Below, one piece after another: positions 23,366 through 31,424 of a stretch of 34,220 bases of DNA (the first letter of the stretch is position 1; each line of letters begins with the position of its first letter). Location of the stretch: the NCBI GenBank assembly GCA_017610305.1, contig JAFCCJ010000006.1:1-34220 (forward strand), given 5' to 3'. The translations under genes and the position numbers were made by a program. This DNA comes from Candidatus Iainarchaeum sp. (GTDB taxonomy: Archaea; Iainarchaeota; Iainarchaeia; Iainarchaeales; JAFCCJ01). A model generated the notes under the pieces. The model searched no databases and was not told where the DNA came from. It was given only the letters and a program-made list of their open reading frames with translations.

Positions 23366-24001
23366 TTAGCCAAATAGGCTTTTATTGAAGTTTTCAAGTT
23401 CCTCAAGGTTCATTTTGCTTGCGATGTAATTGTTGTAGTTGTGGATCATGTCTGCCATGTCAACCAAGCCATCCTGCAACTCACTCGCGGTTAATTCAAG
23501 CTTTTCCGGGGAAATTATTTCTATTGTGCTTGGGCCATAGAAGAAAAGCAGCCTTGCAAGTGCACGAAAGTCCTTTACCGACAAATTGATTTCCAGATAG
23601 GTTGCATAATCCCCGTCCCGCTTTATCACAGGCGCGAAATAAATGTCATAGAGCCTGAACTCCTTTTCCTTTTCAATCATTCCCTTTATTTCCCCCATCT
23701 TCTTTTTCAGGAGGGTGTCCTCAATTGCCTGGGCCTCGATTATTATCTTCAGGCGCAGTTTGAACTTATCCTCAGACGCGTTTTCCTTCCTCATCTTTAC
23801 AGCTGTCGCTATTTCCTCCTTTAAGGAGTATTTGGAGGGGTATCCTCCTTGAGTAATAACCTTCAATTTCAGCATTTCCTTGATTTCCTTCTGTAGCTTG
23901 TCATAGGGGATACTGAGCTGTTTATTCAGTTCATCTATGGTTTTTGGCTCATGAAGCAAAACCAAGGCTATCTTCTTCTGGTCTTCAGTATACTGAGGCA
24001 T
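23366..24001 (-). CDS. Winged-helix transcriptional regulator-like protein
   Basis: 211 residues. Residues 1-65 resemble a winged helix-turn-helix (KIALVLLHEPKTIDELNKQLSIPYDKLQKEIKEMLKLKVI, then a Tyr/Gly/Ser wing). A charged helix (about 70-115) follows, then an alpha/beta domain of about 95 residues that I do not recognise. It lies immediately upstream of the S-layer gene on the same strand, so it could regulate that promoter, but this is only inferred from position. It may bind DNA as a dimer through the coiled segment. Confidence 0.65.
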   Translation of the reverse strand: MPQYTEDQKKIALVLLHEPKTIDELNKQLSIPYDKLQKEIKEMLKLKVITQGGYPSKYSLKEEIATAVKMRKENASEDKFKLRLKIIIEAQAIEDTLLKKKMGEIKGMIEKEKEFRLYDIYFAPVIKRDGDYATYLEINLSVKDFRALARLLFFYGPSTIEIISPEKLELTASELQDGLVDMADMIHNYNNYIASKMNLEELENFNKSLFG

Positions 24002-24141
24002 AGTAAGGTTTTGGGGAATAAAGAATATAAATGATGGGTTTGGGGCTGGAATTTTAGTAAACTATAATAACTACTATATACTACACTACTAATAATATAT
24101 ATTAATTAAAATAATTAAAAGAAATATATACGGGTGAAATG

Positions 24142-24456
24142 ATGCTTGGGATTTTGCTGCAGGCCGGGGAAATGCCGCTTGATCCGGGAATTGAATTGCC
24201 ATTTGTTGGTGACCCTTTGCTTCTGGTTGGGGGGGTAATTCTCCTTGTTATTGCGGTTTTAATCCTCATTAAACTCAAGGACCTTATTGTAAAGGTTATA
24301 ATTAATTCAGTTTTAGGGGTAATTGTCTGGGGAATTGTTGTTTTTGTCCTCAAAATTCAGCTGGATTTCTGGATAAGTTTACTGCTTTCCGCGCTTTTCG
24401 GCTTGGCGGGAATTGGGGTATTGTTGGTGCTTTTTTTCCTTGGGATTACTATATGA
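24142..24456 (+). CDS. BofA-family small membrane protein
   Basis: 104 residues from the second of two adjacent ATGs (24139 or 24142), behind GGTGA at 24133-24137. Three to four hydrophobic segments dominate: LLLVGGVILLVIAVLILI, a central IKLKDLIVKVIINSVLGVIVWGIVVFVL and a C-terminal helix. The VKVIINSVLGVI pattern is typical of the BofA (pro-sigma-K processing inhibitor) family, which is widespread in archaea where no sigma-K exists; function there is unknown. Its 3' end overlaps the convergent amrS gene by 8 nt. Confidence 0.75.
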   Translation: MLGILLQAGEMPLDPGIELPFVGDPLLLVGGVILLVIAVLILIKLKDLIVKVIINSVLGVIVWGIVVFVLKIQLDFWISLLLSALFGLAGIGVLLVLFFLGITI

Positions 24457-25447
24457 AATTATTTTCCGCCCCGCATTTGGAGCAGTTTTTCCCCTTTAAA
24501 CCCACCAAATCAATGTCATAGCCTTTACGTTTCACAATTAGTTTTCCGCATTTTTTGCATTTTGTGTCTTCCTCCCCGCCTAAATTCCCTTCATAAACAT
24601 AGTGGACTCCAATTTCCTCTGCAATTTTTTTCGCTGCAGCTATTTTTGAGGCATCTGTTGGGGGAAGGTAATCCATCTTGTTCATAGGGAAAAAGCGGGT
24701 GAAATGCAGGGGCATATCGGGATTTATTGATTTAATGAATTCGGCAACTTTCCTGAAATCATCCTCGGAATCGTTGTAGCCGGGGATTATCAGATTGGTT
24801 ACCTCAACATGAACTCCCTTTTCATTGAAATATTTTATGTTTTCCTTAACCACATCAATTCTTATTTCCCCACAGACCTCGCTATAGAATTTGTCATTGC
24901 CCTTTAGGTCAATGTTGATCCCATCCAGATAGGGGATTATTGCGTCAGCCACTTCCTTTGTCATGTAACCATTGCTGACCCAAACATTGTACAGCTTTTT
25001 TTCTTTTGCAATCTTCATTGTGTCAAGGGCATATTCAACAAAAATCGTGGGTTCTGTGTAAGTGTAGGCGATTCCATCAGCATTATTTTCAAGGGAATTC
25101 TCAACAATCTGTTCAGGGGAAGTTTCATTACTGGATTCAATTACCTCCTCAGTAAACTGCTGCGAGATATGGTAGTTCTGGCAATGAAGGCAGGAGAAAT
25201 TGCAGCCATATGTACTTACCCCTGCGCAATGGGAGCCAGGGCGGAAGTGAAACAGGGGCTTTTTCTCAATAGGGTCGATTGTAAGTGTTAAGGTTTTTCC
25301 ATAAACCAAACTCATCAATTTCCCGGAAACATTTTTCCTGACCCTGCACTTTCCAACATCACCTGGTTTAATTGCACAATGGCGGTTGCACGCATTGCAC
25401 TGGACAATGTCATTTGCAAGCGGTTTCCAGAATTTAGCCTCTTTCAT
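24449..25447 (-). CDS. amrS: AmmeMemoRadiSam-system radical SAM enzyme
   Basis: 332 residues from the ATG at 25447. The CX3CX2C cluster motif is in GCNFSCLHCQN; an N-terminal CNACNRHCAIKPGDVGKCRVR and a C-terminal zinc ribbon (CKKCG ... CSKCG) complete the AmrS architecture. It belongs with the Memo and AMMECR1 proteins in the AmmeMemoRadiSam set; the reaction is not settled. Neither partner is in this window. A frame to 25564 extends the N-terminus but overlaps the HD gene, and the family start fits 25447. The HD gene stop is 1 nt upstream, so both are co-transcribed. Confidence 0.9.
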   Translation of the reverse strand: MKEAKFWKPLANDIVQCNACNRHCAIKPGDVGKCRVRKNVSGKLMSLVYGKTLTLTIDPIEKKPLFHFRPGSHCAGVSTYGCNFSCLHCQNYHISQQFTEEVIESSNETSPEQIVENSLENNADGIAYTYTEPTIFVEYALDTMKIAKEKKLYNVWVSNGYMTKEVADAIIPYLDGINIDLKGNDKFYSEVCGEIRIDVVKENIKYFNEKGVHVEVTNLIIPGYNDSEDDFRKVAEFIKSINPDMPLHFTRFFPMNKMDYLPPTDASKIAAAKKIAEEIGVHYVYEGNLGGEEDTKCKKCGKLIVKRKGYDIDLVGLKGKNCSKCGAENNFI

Positions 25448-25448
25448 T

Positions 25449-26147
25449 TTATCCCTTCTGGTTTTTTCTATTATTGTCCCTATTTTCCCTTCGTAACCTA
25501 TACCATTCTTTAAAAACATCAATGACTTTTGGTTCATTTGGATATTCTGGGTCCAAATTATCAACGAGTATATTATGTGCTATGTCCTCTCTTTTTTCTA
25601 AATCCATATTCACTGCTTTTTTATCTCCAATATCTGAAAGTTTTCTGCGCACAATTGTGTCAAATTGGTCGGCTATTCTCACCAGGCCATTGAAAAACCT
25701 GTCAACATTGGCAGGAACATTTTTGGGGTATCCTTTTCCACTATCTTTGGGCCCTGCATGATGATAGTGGCCGGCATCCCGGACCAATTTTGGCGCACCG
25801 TCAAATATGTCTTTAGTTCTTCCTTTTGAAACATGCATTTTTTTCAAAATATTCAATTGCCTTGCCACCGTCCCGACATAAGGATTAAGCAAAAATGGGG
25901 ATTTGAGCTTTCCCAAATCATGGGCATCTCCAGCGAGATGTGATTCATCTAAATTATAGAAGGGCTGTTTTCGATTAGGCATTTTATTACTGAGATCACA
26001 CATCTGCCTTACGGTATTTGCAACCCTCTCCAGGTGCCAGTTTGTTTCCGGGCTTTTTCTTTTCATCAAAAGATGGGCGTCATGTAATCTTTCAGTCATT
26101 AAATGGCTCTCAGAATTATGGTGATCCCGATTTTTATGCTTAGGCAT
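25449..26147 (-). CDS. HD-GYP-like phosphohydrolase
   Basis: 232 residues from the ATG at 26147. The motif series is that of HD-GYP domains: HLERVANTV, AGDAHDLGKL, a later GHYHH followed by a GYP (DSGKGYP) and IADQFDTI. In bacteria HD-GYP proteins hydrolyse cyclic di-GMP using two or three metal ions. Here the HHExxDGxGYP signature is altered (HHAGPKDSGKGYP) and there is no sensor domain. Cyclic di-GMP signalling is rare in archaea, so another nucleotide substrate is likely. It starts from a promoter divergent from endonuclease Q and abuts amrS. Confidence 0.75.
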   Translation of the reverse strand: MPKHKNRDHHNSESHLMTERLHDAHLLMKRKSPETNWHLERVANTVRQMCDLSNKMPNRKQPFYNLDESHLAGDAHDLGKLKSPFLLNPYVGTVARQLNILKKMHVSKGRTKDIFDGAPKLVRDAGHYHHAGPKDSGKGYPKNVPANVDRFFNGLVRIADQFDTIVRRKLSDIGDKKAVNMDLEKREDIAHNILVDNLDPEYPNEPKVIDVFKEWYRLRRENRDNNRKNQKG

Positions 26148-26190
26148 AATCAATTAATATTCTTTTATCAATTAAAACTTATGGGGTTTA

Positions 26191-27456
26191 ATGAAAGAAT
26201 TCAATGCTGATCTGCATTTACACGGGCCTTATTCAACAGGGGTGAGCAAAAACATGCTTCTTCCTATAATTTCAGAGCAGGCGCATTTGAAGGGGCTTGG
26301 GCTTATGCATACCTCAGATATCCTGCAGGGAACATGGTTTGAGCATGTTAAGCAAAATCTGATTGAGGAGAGCAATGGGATTTTTATTGAGAAGGAATAC
26401 AAAACCCCTTTTATTGTGGGAACTGAGGTGCAGTGCAATAAGCGGGTGCATCATGTGATTTTCCTTCCTGATTTGGAGAGTGCACTTGAACTTAAGGGGA
26501 AAATGAAGGGGGCGGCAATTTTCGATTCATGGGGCTGTGGTAGGCCGGTTATAAGATTAAGCGCTGAGGAGATTGCAAAAAAGGTGGAGGAGGTCGGGGG
26601 AATGATTGGGCCTGCGCATGCCTTTACACCTTATTTTTCGGTTTATGCACATTTCAATTCACTGAAGGAATTGTATGGGGAAATGCAGGAGAAAATTAGT
26701 TTTATTGAACTGGGTTTGAGCGCCGATTCCTATTTTGCGGATTTGATTGAGGAAAATCATCAGTATTCATTCCTAACCAATTCAGATGCCCACTCCCCCT
26801 GGCCGCACAGGATTGGAAGGGAATTCAACAGGATGAAATTAAAGGAGCCCTCTTTTGCGGAACTTAAAAAAGCATTGGAGGATAGGAGTGGGGAAAGGAT
26901 TACACTGAATGTTGGGCTTAATCCGCAGGAGGGAAAGTATCATTTAACTGCTTGCAATTCCTGCTATGTGAAATACACCTATGATGAGGCTGAGAAATTG
27001 GGCTGGAGTTGTTCCAAGTGTAAGGGCGCAATAAAGAAGGGGGTGAGGGAGAGGATAATTGAACTGGCGGATTTTGAGGAGGAAACCCATCCCAAATTCA
27101 GGCCACCTTACCTGCACTCACTCCCGCTTGCGGAAATTATCCAGGTTGCGTTGGATATGAAGATGATTAACTCAGTAAAGGTCCAGTCATTGTGGAAGGA
27201 TTATGTTGAGCGGTTTGGAAATGAGATAAAGGTATTGGTGGATGCCAAAGTTTCTGAATTGAAGGAATTGAATCCTGCTGTTGGGAAGAAGATTGAATCA
27301 TTTCGCAAGGGATTTGTTGTTTACTCTCCCGGCGGAGGGGGGAATTACGGGACCCCTTTCATCTGCGATTCAAAGGAGGAATTGCAGAAGAAAAAAATAG
27401 AAATTGAAAAGGAAATTAAGGGTGGATTGGGACAGAAAACTTTGGGCGAGTTTTGA
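26191..27456 (+). CDS. Endonuclease Q (PHP-family DNA repair nuclease)
   Basis: 421 residues. The PHP domain begins with NADLHLHGPYS and carries further metal ligands in GLMHTSD, GPAHAFTPY and TNSDAHSPWPHRIG. A CxxC...CxxC zinc finger (CNSC, CSKC) follows, and the C-terminal YSPGGGGNYGTPFI is family-typical. In Pyrococcus and Bacillus, EndoQ nicks DNA 5' of deaminated bases (uracil, hypoxanthine) and abasic sites. Its stop codon abuts the PAC2 stop on the opposite strand with no gap. Confidence 0.9.
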   Translation: MKEFNADLHLHGPYSTGVSKNMLLPIISEQAHLKGLGLMHTSDILQGTWFEHVKQNLIEESNGIFIEKEYKTPFIVGTEVQCNKRVHHVIFLPDLESALELKGKMKGAAIFDSWGCGRPVIRLSAEEIAKKVEEVGGMIGPAHAFTPYFSVYAHFNSLKELYGEMQEKISFIELGLSADSYFADLIEENHQYSFLTNSDAHSPWPHRIGREFNRMKLKEPSFAELKKALEDRSGERITLNVGLNPQEGKYHLTACNSCYVKYTYDEAEKLGWSCSKCKGAIKKGVRERIIELADFEEETHPKFRPPYLHSLPLAEIIQVALDMKMINSVKVQSLWKDYVERFGNEIKVLVDAKVSELKELNPAVGKKIESFRKGFVVYSPGGGGNYGTPFICDSKEELQKKKIEIEKEIKGGLGQKTLGEF

Positions 27457-28230
27457 TTATCTTACGTAACTCAGCCCATCCGCAGGCTTGTCATCAGGTT
27501 CCTCAAACTGCTTGCTTAATTGGGTGAAGGCCTTCTCGATTTCCTTTGCCTCTTTCTTAATTTTTCCCATATCCAGTTTGAAGCCATAGCGTTTGGTGAG
27601 CATTTCAAGGAGTTTTTTTGCCGAGCCATGGTCGCCGTAAATGAGCTTTGCATTGGTTTCCCCCATTAAACAACTGCCGTCAATTCCTTTCTGCGAGCCA
27701 ATGCCCAAAATCAGGCCTGCTGCCCCGCTAATCAGGCCTTCAGGCCGGTCATTGATTGCGCCATGCCCTTTCCACACATCCAGGTATTTTTTGGAGGTTG
27801 AGGCAACCACAATCTTTGGCTCCTCTATCAATCTTTTGTCCCCTACATTAATTCCTGCAAGGGTATTAATCTCTTTCAGGCCCCTTTGCTTCAGGGAATC
27901 CACAATCGCATTTGCAAATTCATAGTGCTCCTGCATTGCCCCCATCCTCACATCCAATGAAGGCTGGACAGGGCCTGCCAGAAAAAGGAAATCCTGGTCA
28001 TTGAAGGAGTAATAATAAATCTCATCCTTTATCAGGCCAATAATTCCCTTCTTAGTATGGACGCTTGGCGGGAATGAATCAGAAACTACCTCGGCAACTT
28101 TTTCGCACTTGAATTCCTTAAGCATATAATCAACCGCAATCTTCCCGACCAAACCAATTCCAGGCAGGCCTGTGAAAAGTATTGCATTATTGAATTTCAT
28201 TTCTTTCATAAAATTTACATCTGTCGTCAT
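27457..28230 (-). CDS. PAC2-family protein (proteasome assembly chaperone-like)
   Basis: 257 residues from the ATG at 28230, behind the GGTGA that overlaps the eIF2-alpha stop. AILFTGLPGIGLVGKIAVDYM is the PAC2-family N-terminal signature, and AGPVQPS, LAGINVG and AAGLILGIG follow. Archaeal members are ATP-grasp-unrelated relatives of eukaryotic proteasome assembly chaperones; their role is unproven. The gene commonly sits with eIF2-alpha and Nop10 in archaea; here Nop10 is missing between them. The C-terminal 50 residues are helical and charged. Confidence 0.88.
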   Translation of the reverse strand: MTTDVNFMKEMKFNNAILFTGLPGIGLVGKIAVDYMLKEFKCEKVAEVVSDSFPPSVHTKKGIIGLIKDEIYYYSFNDQDFLFLAGPVQPSLDVRMGAMQEHYEFANAIVDSLKQRGLKEINTLAGINVGDKRLIEEPKIVVASTSKKYLDVWKGHGAINDRPEGLISGAAGLILGIGSQKGIDGSCLMGETNAKLIYGDHGSAKKLLEMLTKRYGFKLDMGKIKKEAKEIEKAFTQLSKQFEEPDDKPADGLSYVR

Positions 28231-28233
28231 CTC

Positions 28234-28243
28234 AATCACCTAA
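28234..28243 (-). promoter_or_regulatory. Stop/ribosome-binding module between eIF2-alpha and PAC2
   Basis: TTAGGTGATT on the minus strand: the TAG stop of eIF2-alpha overlaps the GGTGA ribosome binding site of the next gene. The identical decamer recurs at two more junctions of this operon. Confidence 0.7.
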
Positions 28244-29010
28244 TTCAATCTTGTGAATTCCCCTTCTCCGCCTGAAGATTTCATTGCCTCAATTGTGGTT
28301 TCGGCAACGCCTTTAATCACCCTTTCAGCAACCTTGTAGTCAAATGATTTCACATTAATCATGAACTTCCCTGAACCTGAATAATACATCTCAAGATCGG
28401 CATCCTTTGTGGAATCCATTCCAGCCTTGAGTGCATCCTTAATCAATTCTATCCCGTTTGGTGCCGGGGAAGAAAGTGAAATAACGCCCTTCACCAATTT
28501 AACAGGAATCTCAATATTCTTTTCAACCATCTCTTTCAACAGCTTCAGCCACTTCTTGTCAACGCCCTTTGTGGCATCATCCTCATTAAGCAACATCGCC
28601 TGAAAGGCATCATAAAGCGTATCATAATTCTCAAGCAATGGCTCGGCAATCTCCTTCCATACATCCTCAAATTTTGCCTTATGCTGCTTTGCAAATGCCT
28701 CAAGAAGTTTCTGGGTTCTTTTGCTCTGTTTCCACTGCTCTATCCTGTTTCTCTGCGCACCGGAAGAGACCTTGTTAAATGAGAGGTCAATTTGGTTTTT
28801 TGAGGTATCAATGCGCATCACTTTTGCTGCACGTATCTGGTTTTCCTTAACAAAATTCCTTATGTTCTTTATCCAGCTGGAGGCTACTTGAGAGATATGC
28901 ACAAATCCCTGCTGGTCACCATATTCAGAAAGCTCGACAAAAACCCCGTAATTGAGCACTTTAATCACGCGGCAAACCACAATCTCGCTTTCTTCGGGCA
29001 GATCCATCAT
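28240..29010 (-). CDS. eif2a: Translation initiation factor 2 subunit alpha (aIF2-alpha)
   Basis: 256 residues. The S1 RNA-binding domain is residues 1-85 (SEIVVCRVIKVLNYGVFVELSEYGDQQGFVHISQVASSWIKNI), then a helical domain and the alpha-beta C-terminal domain that binds the gamma subunit. It is part of the heterotrimer that brings initiator Met-tRNA to the ribosome. The GGTGATT ribosome binding site overlaps the eS27 stop codon. ATG at 29010, with a second ATG immediately after. Confidence 0.95.
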   Translation of the reverse strand: MMDLPEESEIVVCRVIKVLNYGVFVELSEYGDQQGFVHISQVASSWIKNIRNFVKENQIRAAKVMRIDTSKNQIDLSFNKVSSGAQRNRIEQWKQSKRTQKLLEAFAKQHKAKFEDVWKEIAEPLLENYDTLYDAFQAMLLNEDDATKGVDKKWLKLLKEMVEKNIEIPVKLVKGVISLSSPAPNGIELIKDALKAGMDSTKDADLEMYYSGSGKFMINVKSFDYKVAERVIKGVAETTIEAMKSSGGEGEFTRLN

Positions 29011-29012
29011 AA

Positions 29013-29022
29013 AATCACCTAA
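29013..29022 (-). promoter_or_regulatory. Stop/ribosome-binding module between eS27 and eIF2-alpha
   Basis: Same TTAGGTGATT decamer: the eS27 TAG stop is part of the aIF2-alpha ribosome binding site, favouring re-initiation by the terminating ribosome. Confidence 0.7.
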
Positions 29023-29213
29023 CCATAATTCTCCAAAACTTTTGTTTTGAGCTTGATTTTTGACGCACCAGTATCAGCAAGCTCATGATTGCATACAAGG
29101 CACTTAACTTTGGTTGTTGCCGCTGAAAAAATCACCTGCTCATTTCCGCAGCTGCTGCATTTTACCCTCAAAAATTTGTTCTTTGGCCGCGGTACAAGTC
29201 CTTCATTACCCAT
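29019..29213 (-). CDS. rps27e: Small-subunit ribosomal protein eS27
   Basis: 64 residues, the normal archaeal length. A zinc ribbon with CSSCG and CLVCN (CxxC...CxxC) and the LVPRPKNKFLRVKC start is diagnostic. Located, as usual, directly upstream of aIF2-alpha; the commonly preceding L44e gene is replaced here by GINS. Confidence 0.95.
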   Translation of the reverse strand: MGNEGLVPRPKNKFLRVKCSSCGNEQVIFSAATTKVKCLVCNHELADTGASKIKLKTKVLENYG

Positions 29214-29215
29214 TT

Positions 29216-29225
29216 AATCACCTAA
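29216..29225 (-). promoter_or_regulatory. Stop/ribosome-binding module between GINS and eS27
   Basis: Third copy of TTAGGTGATT on the minus strand, with the GINS TAG stop inside the ribosome binding site of eS27. Confidence 0.7.
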
Positions 29226-29776
29226 ATTTTACACAACTTTCTGGAACTGAGGAGTTTTGCAATTTTGTATGGAATTTCTACCTCGTCACCTTTTGAAAAG
29301 GGGCCATACTCCTTCATATCAGTTCCGATAAAAGAGGGTATGTCTGAAATAATCTCCACTAAAAGAATATTTAAATCTTTGGTAGGTTTTTTCTTTTTCG
29401 CGTTTTTCTCGCTTACAAACAGGCCATTGATGAGTTTATTGTGTTTTTGCAGGTTTGAGAGGATTTCATTAAAAAGTGTTTTTTCCTGCGAAGCCATATG
29501 CTCCTCAGATGCTTCCTCGGTTCGGTTAGCAATCAATGCCCTGCTCAGTATCTTTTTCTCCCTCATTGAGAAAATTTCCTCAACCATTCTTTTCAAATTG
29601 GTGAACTGCCTTGCCCTGTCAACAGAAAAATTCTTCAGGGAATTCATATACTCTTCCTTTTCCTCAGTAATGAATGAATTAAGGTCATTATAGAAGCTGT
29701 GTTCCACTTCCACTAACCTAGCTGTGCTTCTCTCCAGGCGGTGAATTCTCCTTATTTCGTCATAAGATAAATCCAT
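29222..29776 (-). CDS. GINS complex subunit (Gins15/51-type)
   Basis: 184 residues from the ATG at 29776. An N-terminal helical A-domain (YDEIRRIHRLERSTARL, then helices around FYNDLNSFITEEKEEYMNSL) is followed by a small beta B-domain (LVEIISDIPSFIGTDMKEYGPFSKGDEVEIPYKIAKLLSSRKLCKI), the A-B order of archaeal Gins51. GINS joins MCM and the Cdc45/RecJ-like protein in the replicative helicase. Linkage to priS, which ends 6 nt upstream, is common in archaea. A TTG at 29785 is an alternative start overlapping priS. Confidence 0.85.
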   Translation of the reverse strand: MDLSYDEIRRIHRLERSTARLVEVEHSFYNDLNSFITEEKEEYMNSLKNFSVDRARQFTNLKRMVEEIFSMREKKILSRALIANRTEEASEEHMASQEKTLFNEILSNLQKHNKLINGLFVSEKNAKKKKPTKDLNILLVEIISDIPSFIGTDMKEYGPFSKGDEVEIPYKIAKLLSSRKLCKI

Positions 29777-29781
29777 TTTTC

Positions 29782-30996
29782 TCAACCCAATTCCGCAGAA
29801 TTCCTCGCAATAAGATATGCCGCAACGAATTCCGGCAATTCAACATTTTCATGGTCATAAGGCCCCCAGCCTTTTTTGCCAAGATAAAATCTTGGGGTCT
29901 TATATGTTTTAATCTTAACGCTTTCCCTGCCAAATGCAATTGTTTCATCCAAAGGATTGAATTTTTTCAGGGAATCAAGGGAAATCTCCCTCGCAAGCAG
30001 GCCTGTCCCCCCATGTATTGTTTCAGGCACCCTCACAATTTTATATATGTCTATCGAGGTCTGCCTGTCAACATCTATCCTAAGGTCGTCAACAAATGAA
30101 TTGAGAAGAGATTCCCAAAACTCCTGGCCACGCTTGCCTGGAAATGCTATCAGGCGACCGCTGTTAAAAGATTCGGTTATCTTTTTTTTATCCGCAATTA
30201 TCTTTTTCGCCGCGGCATAGCTTGTTCCCGTTCTTTTGACCATTTCCGCCTCATCGGCATTCTCAAAAAAATCAACCAAACTTGACATTATCTTTTCACC
30301 CCATCCAAGAAGATTTCCCGGTTTTGGGCAGGAGGTAATTTTTTTGTCCAGGCGAAATCCGAGCAATTCAAGGCTGATTTCATTTGCCGTTAAATAATCA
30401 AGGAGTTCGATTCTTGCGGAGGCGGAAAGATTTCTTATCCCTTCACTTCTAATGTGGACATGGTATCCCTTGCTCCCTGAAAAGTTGAGGTAAATCCCAT
30501 CATTCATGCGAAAATCATCATCAAGGACTTTTAGCAAACGAAAAACCTGCTGCTTTGCGGCGTCCAGGCATTTTTCACAAACCCATTCTTCCACCTGCAC
30601 CCTCAGGCCGCATTTCGGGCATAGTTCAATATTTCCTTTCCCATATTCCCCGCACTTGCACTTCCAGGAATCATGTTCCCCCTTGCAATCGGTTCTCAAA
30701 TCATCTGCATCAAATTCATAAATAAGGTCCGCGCCCTCGAGATTTTTTGTGGGCATCGGCCTTCGTTCAGGGAACTCGTAAAATGCGGTGGAGTAGGAGA
30801 TGTAAAACGGGGATTCCTTTTTCAGGAAGCTGTTGAAGTCGGCGGGGGAATTGAATGCGATGTGCCTTGCAGTAATTTTCTTCCCATAATCACCAATTCC
30901 AAATTCCCTTTTGTGCACATCCGCCGGAGCAGGGGTGTTGTTTTCTACATAATATTTCCTTATTTTTCCCTTCAAGAAATTGAATTCAGCCTGCAT
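29782..30996 (-). CDS. priS: DNA primase small (catalytic) subunit PriS
   Basis: 404 residues. Archaeo-eukaryotic primase motifs: YEFDADD (metal-binding acidic motif), FSGSKGYHVHIRS (nucleotide binding), and IDIYKIVRVPETIHGGTG near the third catalytic Asp. It synthesises primers with PriL. Between the first two motifs lies a Cys-rich insert (CKCG ... CPKCG ... CEKC), larger than the single zinc knuckle of typical PriS. The first metal Asp of the usual DxD appears as Glu (EFD). GTTTAAGA (minus strand, about 31024) predicts a leaderless start at 30996. Confidence 0.9.
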   Translation of the reverse strand: MQAEFNFLKGKIRKYYVENNTPAPADVHKREFGIGDYGKKITARHIAFNSPADFNSFLKKESPFYISYSTAFYEFPERRPMPTKNLEGADLIYEFDADDLRTDCKGEHDSWKCKCGEYGKGNIELCPKCGLRVQVEEWVCEKCLDAAKQQVFRLLKVLDDDFRMNDGIYLNFSGSKGYHVHIRSEGIRNLSASARIELLDYLTANEISLELLGFRLDKKITSCPKPGNLLGWGEKIMSSLVDFFENADEAEMVKRTGTSYAAAKKIIADKKKITESFNSGRLIAFPGKRGQEFWESLLNSFVDDLRIDVDRQTSIDIYKIVRVPETIHGGTGLLAREISLDSLKKFNPLDETIAFGRESVKIKTYKTPRFYLGKKGWGPYDHENVELPEFVAAYLIARNSAELG

Positions 30997-31034
30997 AAAG
31001 AAACAAAAGCCACTAAATCTTCTTAAACAAATCT

Positions 31035-31054
31035 AAAAAAAAGAAAAAAAAGAG
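31035..31054 (-). terminator. T-rich terminator downstream of the H1-like gene
   Basis: On the minus strand, runs of eight or more T interrupted by C lie about 50 nt after the H1-like stop and upstream of the priS promoter. No strong hairpin; typical of U-tract archaeal termination. Confidence 0.5.
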
Positions 31055-31103
31055 AAATAGATTCCGATCATAAAAATTTATTTTATTGTTTAGGTCCTGG
31101 AAT

Positions 31104-31424
31104 CTACCTTCTCTTCCTTTTTGTCTTTCTCTTTGTTTTCTTCTTTGCCGGCGCTTTTCGCTTTGCCTTTCTTTTTGGCGCTGCTTTCTTTTTCGCTGAC
31201 CTTCTTTTCTTCTTTGCCGGTGACTTTCGCTTAGCTTTTCGCTTCACCGTTTTCTTCTTCTTTGCCGGTGACTTTCGCTTAGCTTTTCGCTTCACCGTTT
31301 TCTTCTTTGTCTTTCTTTTTATTGTCTTTCGCTTTGTTGTCTTCTTTCTTGTTGTTTTCTTCTTCGTTGTTTTCTTTCTTGTTGTCTTTCGCTTTGTTGT
31401 TTTCTTTTTTCTCTTTACAGCCAT
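31104..31424 (-). CDS. Lys/Arg-rich histone H1-like basic protein
   Basis: 106 residues, more than half Lys or Arg, with Thr, Ser, Ala and Pro and no acidic residue. Composed of KKTTxRK and KRKSPAKKK units like H1 or bacterial Hc1 tails; it must bind nucleic acid and is probably disordered. A 48-bp unit (16 codons) is tandemly duplicated, copies beginning near 31213 and 31261. A strong GGAGGTGA ribosome binding site lies just before the ATG, with TATA-like TTTAAATATA upstream near 31490, so expression is probably high. Likely nucleoid compaction. Confidence 0.75.
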   Translation of the reverse strand: MAVKRKKKTTKRKTTRKKTTKKKTTRKKTTKRKTIKRKTKKKTVKRKAKRKSPAKKKKTVKRKAKRKSPAKKKRRSAKKKAAPKRKAKRKAPAKKKTKRKTKRKRR

